DNA from: Podocnemis expansa
Taxonomy: Eukaryota > Chordata > Testudines > Podocnemididae
Reading direction: 5' to 3'
Length of the DNA: 64,000 nucleotides
NCBI GenBank assembly: GCA_007922195.1
Contig: ML681964.1
Span: 3,285,406-3,349,405 of the forward strand
Numbering within the stretch: the stretch's first letter is position 1; each line of letters starts with the position of its first letter. The position numbers and the translations under genes were made by a program. This document shows positions 58,172-64,000 of this stretch, in pieces. Below the pieces are notes generated by a model. The model worked only from the letters and a program-made list of their open reading frames with translations. It made no database searches and was not told the DNA's origin.

Positions 58172-58465
58172 ATGCAAGACACAAAGAAATCTTTCATATC
58201 CACTGAAGGACAACAGGAGAAACAAATAGAACAACTTTTCCTCAAGTCTCATCTCAAAGCACCTCTCCTCTGCTTACACTACTACATTGATGACATCTTC
58301 ATCATCTGGACCCATGGCAGGGATAAGCTTCAAAATTTCTGCAGAGATTTCAACAATTTCTACTCCACAATCAAACTGAGCCTTGAACCCTCCACACAGG
58401 AGATCCACTTTCTGGACACTACAGTACAAATTAGGCATGAACACATCAACACCACTCTATACTGA
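58172..58465 (+). pseudogene. Penelope-like reverse transcriptase fragment
   Basis: A 97-codon frame. Residues 38-46 read YIDDIFIIW, with the two catalytic aspartates intact. TIKLSLEPSTQEIHFLDTTV follows, the usual thumb-proximal block in which FLD is conserved. It lacks the upstream palm and fingers, so no enzyme can be made. Downstream the frame shifts, but RSYSYLHPSS-like and SQALRYNRIC-like stretches can still be followed to about 58570. Confidence 0.85.
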
Positions 58466-59048
58466 AAATCTACTGATCGATATAGTTATCTACATCCCTC
58501 GAGCTTCCATCTTAAACATACCACACAATGCATTGTCTATAGCCAAGCCCTAAGATATAACCGCATTTGCCCTCAGACAGAGACAAACGACATCTTCAGG
58601 ATTTCTGTCAAGCATTCTTAAAACCATAGTACCCACCTGGAGAAGTAAAGAAACAGACTGACAGAGCCAGATGGGTACCCCGCAGTCAACTACTACAGGA
58701 AGGGCCCAGAAAAGAAAACAATAGAATGCCACTGGTCAACACCTACAACCCTTAAGTCAGACCTCTACAACAGATCATTAAGGACCTACAGCCTATTTTA
58801 AAAGATGACCCCTCACTCTCTCTAGCCTTGGGACAAAGACCTCTCCTCTCCTACAAACAACCCCAAACCTTAAAGAGATACGCACCAGCAACTACAGACC
58901 TAACAACAGAAACATTAAAGCAGGCACATATCCCTGCAACAAACCACACTGCCAACTTTGTCCACATATCTGCACAAAAGATACCATCATAGGACCTAAT
59001 CAAGCCAGCTATTCCATCAAAGGGTCATTCACCTGCTCTTCCACTAAT

Positions 59049-59249
59049 GTGATTTATGCCATCATGTGCCAAAAATGCCCCCACACCTTATACATTGAAC
59101 AAACAGGACAGTCTCTTCAAAGAAGAACAAATGGGCACAACACTGACATCAGAAATCACAACACACAAAAAAAAAACCAAACCCAAAATAAAACAAAACA
59201 GTTGCTGAGCACTTCCATCTTCCTAATTACTCAATTAGTGATTTGTTAA
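59049..59249 (+). pseudogene. GIY-YIG endonuclease remnant of Penelope-like element
   Basis: Residues 2-5 IYAI stand where GIY-YIG nucleases have the first motif, and LYIEQTGQSL (residues 14-23) stands at the second, with E replacing the usual G. The cysteines in MCQKC (residues 6-10) match a cysteine pair common in the Penelope version. After residue 38 the frame runs into A-rich tail sequence. Non-functional. Confidence 0.82.
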
Positions 59250-59531
59250 CAATGGTCCTCAAGAAAATCAATGGAACATCAAGACTTCAAAGAGAAATAG
59301 CCGAAATCTAACTAATATGCGAATTAGATTGTGTGAAAGCACAACTTAATCGTGACTATGGATTCTTTTCACATTATAACACATAACTTCACCCTTCCCT
59401 TATGTGCTATCTCCTAGAGTTTGAATCCTTACAAATGCTCTGATCTGCTGTTACAGTATGACCTGATCCTATGCCTTACACTCCCGTCTTTATTTTCATC
59501 CCATTCTGTAAGTTCCCCTCCTTTAAAGCAT

Positions 59532-59570
59532 CTGACAAAGTGGGATTTTCTCCCACAAAAGCTCATGCAA
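59532..59570 (+). ncRNA. Degenerate hammerhead-like motif of the Penelope terminal repeat
   Basis: CTGACAA at 59532-59538, the stem gtggga / tcccac, then CAAAAGCTCATGC. A plausible ancestor with CTGACGA and CGAAAGC needs only CpG decay at two places. Both changes hit essential core bases, so this copy should be inactive. Confidence 0.45.
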
Positions 59571-59854
59571 AAAATGAATCTGTTAGTCTTTAAGTGCCAC
59601 AAGACTCCTTGCTTTTTTTGCTTTACTAGACTAACATGGCTGCCCCTTTGGAATAGGACAAAACAGTCTCTCTGTGTGTGTATACACAAAAGAGAGAAAT
59701 ATGTACATTTGTGTATGAAAAGCTACTAAGGGTTGATAAATTTTTGGGAACACCCAAATAACACAGGGTCCCTAGCTCCTGGTCATCTCCTACCTACAGA
59801 TATAGACTATAATTGAGTTTGCAAGCTTTTCAGCAGCTTTTATAACAAGTATAA

Positions 59855-60473
59855 ATACATGCCTGGACTATTACAGTACACTTGATTTAAAAGTGTTCCT
59901 GAAAAGTATATAAAGGCTTCAGCTAGTGCAGAATAAAAAGGTCAGGAAGATAAGCCATTATGAGCATAAAAGTTTGGGTTTCCAAACACTGTATGGAAGG
60001 TTTGTTTCAGAATGAATTTCAAGGAATTGGTTACCTTTAAACACCTAAATGACTATGGGCCCAGTTCTTTGAAAGAACAGCTCTCCTTCTCTCTCTACTT
60101 GCAATCCTTGATGTCTGCTATGGTGCTTGGGCATTCCATTTCAGGAGTTGATATTTCCAGAAGCATCAACATGCCATTTCCAGAAAGGAATCTTTACTTA
60201 TGGAATCTGCTCCATTCTACAGCTTATCAGGACCAGCTGGGTGTAAATGAGCCATTGCAAGAGAGGCTGAGCCCAACTGAAAGGGCCAGACAGCCTGTGG
60301 CAGTAATCTTTTGGCACACCTGGCTTGTTAGGAGTACTTGCCTAAATTTAAAGTACAATACTGCATCTCAAACCTCATTGGATTGGAAGGTAGCTATTGG
60401 TAAGGGTACTTTAAATGATAGGCAACATAACACCACCTCCTGCAAGGATTCAATCTGGACAGAATGGTAAAGA
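59855..60473 (+). pseudogene. L2-like LINE reverse transcriptase C-terminal remnant
   Basis: LQLVQNKK (about 59917-59940), then FKELVTFKHLNDYGPSSLKE (about 60018-60077) and PFPERNLYLWNLLHS (about 60169-60215), follow the order of the C-terminal region of L2/jockey-like LINE proteins. There a LQLVQN block, a YKALNGLGPSYL block and an AFSVAAPRLWN block occur in sequence. The open frame 60012-60470 is this remnant plus chance extension; no methionine or exon context supports a host gene. Confidence 0.6.
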
Positions 60474-62036
60474 TCAGAATGGGGTTCCAAGGTTGTACTC
60501 TGGAATCCTATAACTGGAATCACGGTAGTTGCCTTACAGAAGCATTTAATGTTGGGATTTGTACATAGCTTCCTTTTTCATGAACCACACTGTGAACATA
60601 CTACAGAAAACTGATAGTTTGGCTTGAAAATTCACACACCCACATTATGGTTACACTTCATTTGTTGAACAAGGCTGTTAAATCAGGAATTTTCACCAGC
60701 TACTACTATTTGTTGACTTCTTTTAGGGTCCAAGAAAGTCTGTGGTAATCATTTCATCCAAGTATCCATTTTGTACTTGTCAGGATGGGGGACTGGTTTT
60801 TTGCAATAGCAGACCTCCTCTGAGAGCAGAGATACTGAAAGGTCCAATATTAGCTTAATCAGGTCTGACAGCATAGCCTTTTCAGCTAGAAAGGCAGAAA
60901 CAATATCACTGCCACTCTCTGCTTTTCCTGTATCTTGTCGAGTCCTGGAGAGCAATGGAGGAAGTGGAAAGGCACAGATGTTGCCCAGTGCTGTGAGTGC
61001 AACTGTTCTATCAGGTTCAGCATGCAGGGGGTTCTCTGAACAACAGAAAATAGGGATGGTTTGAGTCAGCTCCCAGTAATCTGGGAAAATTAAACACCAT
61101 CCTCAGCACCTCTAAGAGGAAATACTTGCCCTCTAACAAGCACTGAGTCTGTGTACAGCAAAATAAACTCTTATCAAAAGAGAAAAGGGCAGCAAACATT
61201 AATTTGGGAGCAAACTTCAACCATAATTCAAAAGCATGTGACCATAGACAAACACCCACGCACCCCCCGGGGTGTGTTGAAGATTATCCTTTGCCTCAGT
61301 TTTTCACTTTGTGAAAGTCCACAAACAAGGGTCCCTAAATATAGTCCTCCTCTTCCCTCTGCAGCACGCCACTCACAGTTGGTGTTTCGTGGTTAGAGAA
61401 GACCCAGAGTTCAAGGAAGCACTCATGCGGAGGGTCACCTCTCATCCTTGGGGTAGGCACCGAGCAATGTTATCTCGGCAGATGGATCACAGCTGCAATT
61501 GTCCCTCTGCTGCTGCTGCTATGCCATGGTCACTGCTGCCCTTTGCTTCCCCTGCCTTGCTGTTGCTGCTGCTCTCTACCACCACTACCACTGTTGTAAT
61601 GTTGCCTTCTGAGGTTCTGCCACTTACCACAGCTCTCAGTGACTTCAGCAGGTGGATGAGAACCTGACCACCAGCACCATTTCTGTGATACCTTTCATTG
61701 TTTCCACACAAAGTCTAAGGCATAGCCCCTAGACTTGCTCAGCAGTGATGACCAGTTCAAAGAATCAGCAACTGGAAACAAAGACTTCTAACCGAGTCTA
61801 ATAAATTGAAATCAAATGCTGGAGAAGAGCAGATCAAATGGGGTCTAGGACTCTTTAAGCAGAGTTCACATCATCAGGTAGGAACGTTTGTCCCACCCAC
61901 TCTTACCTTCATTAGGATTTGGCATTATCATCTCTGTATAGCAAGTGAGGTACAGTTTAGCTTGACTCCCCTCAATCAGGACACGCTAAGCACAATTCCG
62001 CTGCCCTTGTCTCATACAATAAGGAACACTTGCATT
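60474..62036. other. No gene recognised
   Basis: Contains a CTG-rich tract (about 61508-61575) that produces long frames on both strands by composition. 61831-61880 is similar to 63735-63780. It may hold an old LTR-type repeat, but I cannot support that. Confidence 0.35.
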
Positions 62037-62182
62037 CAGTACCGTAACTAGGGCAGGGAGACTAGGGCTTTGCCCCACATGCATATTGAGCAGCTCTGTT
62101 CAGTGTTTGATCTGAGGGCATGTTCCAAGCACTGCTTGCTCCTTGCGCACCCCAAGTGCCAAAACACCTAGTTCCAACTCTG
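62037..62182. mobile_element. hAT-type MITE, CAGGGCCATAACTA family
   Basis: Starts CAGTACCGTAACTAGGG and ends CTAGTTCCAACTCTG, a worn inverted repeat. Flanks cttgcatt (62029-62036) and cttgtatt (62183-62190) differ at one base. Related to 17454-17855 by terminus and the 'gggctttgccccac' phrase. Confidence 0.78.
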
Positions 62183-62190
62183 CTTGTATT

Positions 62191-63250
62191 TGAACAATAA
62201 AGAGAATTGTAACCCAAACTAGCCAAAATTAGTCATTTTGGCAAAGCAACTCCATCATGCTCCCTCCCTAAGCAGAGCAGCTATTTCTACATAAACGCAG
62301 TCTGTTCTTGAAGTCTTTTCCCCTCAGTACATCAGTAGATGACAGGGAACAGGTCATTCAGACCATGCTGATATCAGAGGCCATTTACCACCCTACTGTC
62401 AGGGCCCAAACACACAGAGAGGCCACAGGACACTTTACAGCCGTTTCAAGATGCAAACAGGTCAATTGCTCAACCACTAAACATATTTACAATAAGAGAG
62501 GCTGTTTCTAGGAGCAGGTTCCACTTTGCTTAATCCAGTTTCTGCAATGTAGAACTTGGTGTTCCTCATGCCTTATAGGGTCATGCACAGAAAGAGAAGA
62601 AACTTTGCTTCAATGAGGGCAATTGAAACTGAATTTCTTTTCTAGAGTTGGGCAAATCATATTCTTCCTAATTTATTTCTGAAAACTCCATCAGACATGC
62701 TGACTGTCATGTCCAGAGCAAGTCTGTGTTCTCCATGGCAAAACAGAGCTCTGAGAGCTCAATGAATCATTGTGTTCCAGGTGGTGGATACTCTGCTTTC
62801 TTTTTCTGATACCCCTTTCCCTGGATTGACCTGGGATATAAATGCACCTCTTCCATTTCCTCAGATGGTATCTGACATGAGGATCTCCGTGAATGATTTA
62901 TTTATAGGTGAATCCCTTAAAAAAATCTGATTATCTGAACTCATTTGAGATAGCGGAGACTAAATAAGGGGATGTTGGTCTCTACCAACATGTGAGATAG
63001 GGTGAGATGTGGAGGGGATAATAGGAATTACAGAGTAGGTTACGTATGAACTTTGGGTCATTGATGAATTTCCACATGGATATCAGCATTCCCAATATGC
63101 TTCAATAGGAAGGGTTTTTCCCTTCTCCAAGATTACTTGTTTTCCTTTATGACTATCTTCATCTTCTGTTTACATTCTAATGAGATGAAACATTGTACTT
63201 GGTAGGCCTCCTCCTCAGCCCATGCTGCGATAGATTACTCTTGTGTTATA

Positions 63251-63251
<1 letters not shown>
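62191..63251. other. No gene recognised
   Basis: Unique-looking AT-rich DNA with no supported feature. Confidence 0.4.
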
Positions 63252-63299
<48 letters not shown>

Positions 63300-63309
63300 N
63301 NNNNNNNNN

Positions 63310-63358
<49 letters not shown>
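63252..63358 (+). repeat. (TG)n microsatellite with assembly gap
   Basis: Pure TG repeats on both sides of ten N bases (63300-63309). True length unknown. Frames through it are artefacts of the dinucleotide repeat. Confidence 0.98.
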
Positions 63359-63360
<2 letters not shown>

Positions 63361-63426
63361 CATGACTCCAAGATAACTCAGAAACTGTATCGATTATATG
63401 CTTGCTTCTGTTTTCTCTCTGTACAG

Positions 63427-63562
63427 AAACTTGATCTGTAAAACTGTCCAGGAAGAGGTACGTGAATTTCTTAAACCCAATATTAATACTACCATGAACC
63501 TGCAAGAAACCCTTGGAGCATACTTCTCAGATCAAATGAAAATGATTGACATTATAAAATGA
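63427..63562 (+). other. Terminal-exon candidate (unproven)
   Basis: The acceptor-like 'ttctgttttctctctgtacag' tract (a long pyrimidine run before CAG, ending at 63426) precedes a frame open from 63428 to a TGA at 63560-63562. The frame has 44 codons. The peptide begins NLICKTVQEEVREFLKPN and ends LGAYFSDQMKMIDIIK, and has a balanced, protein-like composition. An internal GAG|gtacgt at 63457/63458 is a strong donor, so a 31-nt microexon is another reading. I do not recognise the protein. The gene could extend left on the + strand. Confidence 0.25.
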
Positions 63563-64000
63563 AACTGCTATCCACATGCAAAACAGAATAGTTTGTGCGC
63601 TGGTGAAATGATAGTCTGAAGAAATGCCTCTTTTAGGAACTTATTCAGAGGTTTCAGAGACATCCCTGTTCTGTTTGGTCCTGATTGTCCAAGGTTAGAA
63701 ACAGGATGTGGAAGAAGTTGGTTGGAGAGGATTCAGCTCAAATGGTGTCTAGGTCTCTTAAGGTAGAGTCCACACTCAACCAATATGATGCAGATGGTGG
63801 ATGGTTTCATTCATGTCCTGGCATCTATATGGGTTGCTTGAAACTGAAAATGGGATAAAACAGCCTAAAATTCCTCGAAAGCTCAAAAAAGTATCACAGC
63901 TGGACAGTGTCTAGGTATCTCATTTTTACCAAAGCTAGGGGCAGCCATTTGCTCCCAAACAGAAAAAACTTGGGTCACAATTCGGCATCACCTCTAGGTA
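63563..64000. other. No gene recognised
   Basis: Unique-looking sequence to the window end, apart from the short tract at 63735-63780 shared with 61831-61880. Confidence 0.4.

Larger units (their letters stand above)
58164..59655 (+). mobile_element. Penelope-like element, 5' truncated
   Basis: A forward Penelope-like retroelement. In order: reverse transcriptase palm with YIDD (58172-58465), a broken linker (58466-59048), a GIY-YIG-type endonuclease remnant (59049-59165), a non-coding tail, then the terminal repeat with hammerhead-like core (59525-59655). The pairing of a YIDD reverse transcriptase with a C-terminal GIY-YIG nuclease is diagnostic of endonuclease-containing Penelope-like elements. 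The segment resembles the Neptune group by memory. The N-terminal RT fingers are missing, and stops and frameshifts make it inactive. It shows which element family the many isolated terminal repeats in this window belong to. Confidence 0.88.

Noticed and set aside
60012..60470. 152-codon forward frame as a host gene
   Set aside because: Contains blocks matching the C-terminus of LINE reverse transcriptases; listed as a pseudogene instead.
61487..61711. 74-codon reverse frame over a CTG-rich tract
   Set aside because: Low-complexity trinucleotide composition keeps both strands open; no domain.
63193..63505. Frames of repeated Val-Cys or His-Thr
   Set aside because: Direct translation of the TG microsatellite across an N gap.

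Overview
The window is nuclear DNA of a vertebrate, most likely a sauropsid and probably a crocodilian (a turtle is the main alternative). Evidence: AT-rich non-coding sequence without bacterial-style gene packing; CR1 retrotransposons in several places on both strands; a Penelope-like element with YIDD reverse transcriptase and GIY-YIG remnants; old MIR-like SINE fragments; and many short hAT-type DNA transposons with target-site duplications. The species call rests on repeat flavour only. Two 10-N assembly gaps (4133-4142 and 63300-63309) both lie in tandem repeats.

No intact host gene was found. All coding similarity I can defend belongs to decayed mobile elements. Two short open segments preceded by splice-acceptor-like sequence (10170-10298 and 63427-63562) are listed as unproven exon candidates. 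The stretch is best read as intergenic or deep intronic.

Layout. 1-8.5 kb: a Penelope-end fragment, a MIR remnant, a 1.25-kb hAT composite with a G-rich minisatellite (3498-4745), and a forward CR1 (about 5190-8447) holding two reverse CR1 fragments. 8.5-16.6 kb: mostly unique AT-rich DNA. 16.6-19.4 kb: a reverse CR1 carrying three separate hAT insertions. 20.7-25 kb: Penelope ends, one pair as an inverted repeat, plus three hAT elements. 26.3-31.4 kb: a decayed non-LTR retrotransposon with endonuclease, reverse transcriptase and C-terminal remnants, flanked by a direct repeat and interrupted by a hAT. 35.5-40.1 kb: two CR1 pieces with nested hAT elements, up to four levels deep, then a Penelope end and a TIR element. 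42.9-50 kb: CR1 ends, a 0.7-kb TIR element, MIR remnants and an AT-rich stretch that may be conserved non-coding DNA. 50.7-55.1 kb: Penelope ends of two families, hAT elements and a CR1 3' end. 58.2-60.3 kb: the best Penelope-like element, then an L2-like reverse transcriptase tail. 62-64 kb: a small hAT, a TG microsatellite and an exon candidate.

The most interesting signal is the Penelope-type terminal repeat. It carries a hammerhead-ribozyme-like core (a CTGANGA-type box, a stem, then GAAA). In most copies the core boxes have lost their CpG bases. Several copies sit as head-to-head inverted pairs that meet at this motif, and two unrelated terminal-repeat families show the same arrangement. 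Second is the insertion history: at least nine hAT terminal types with 8-bp duplications allow relative dating.
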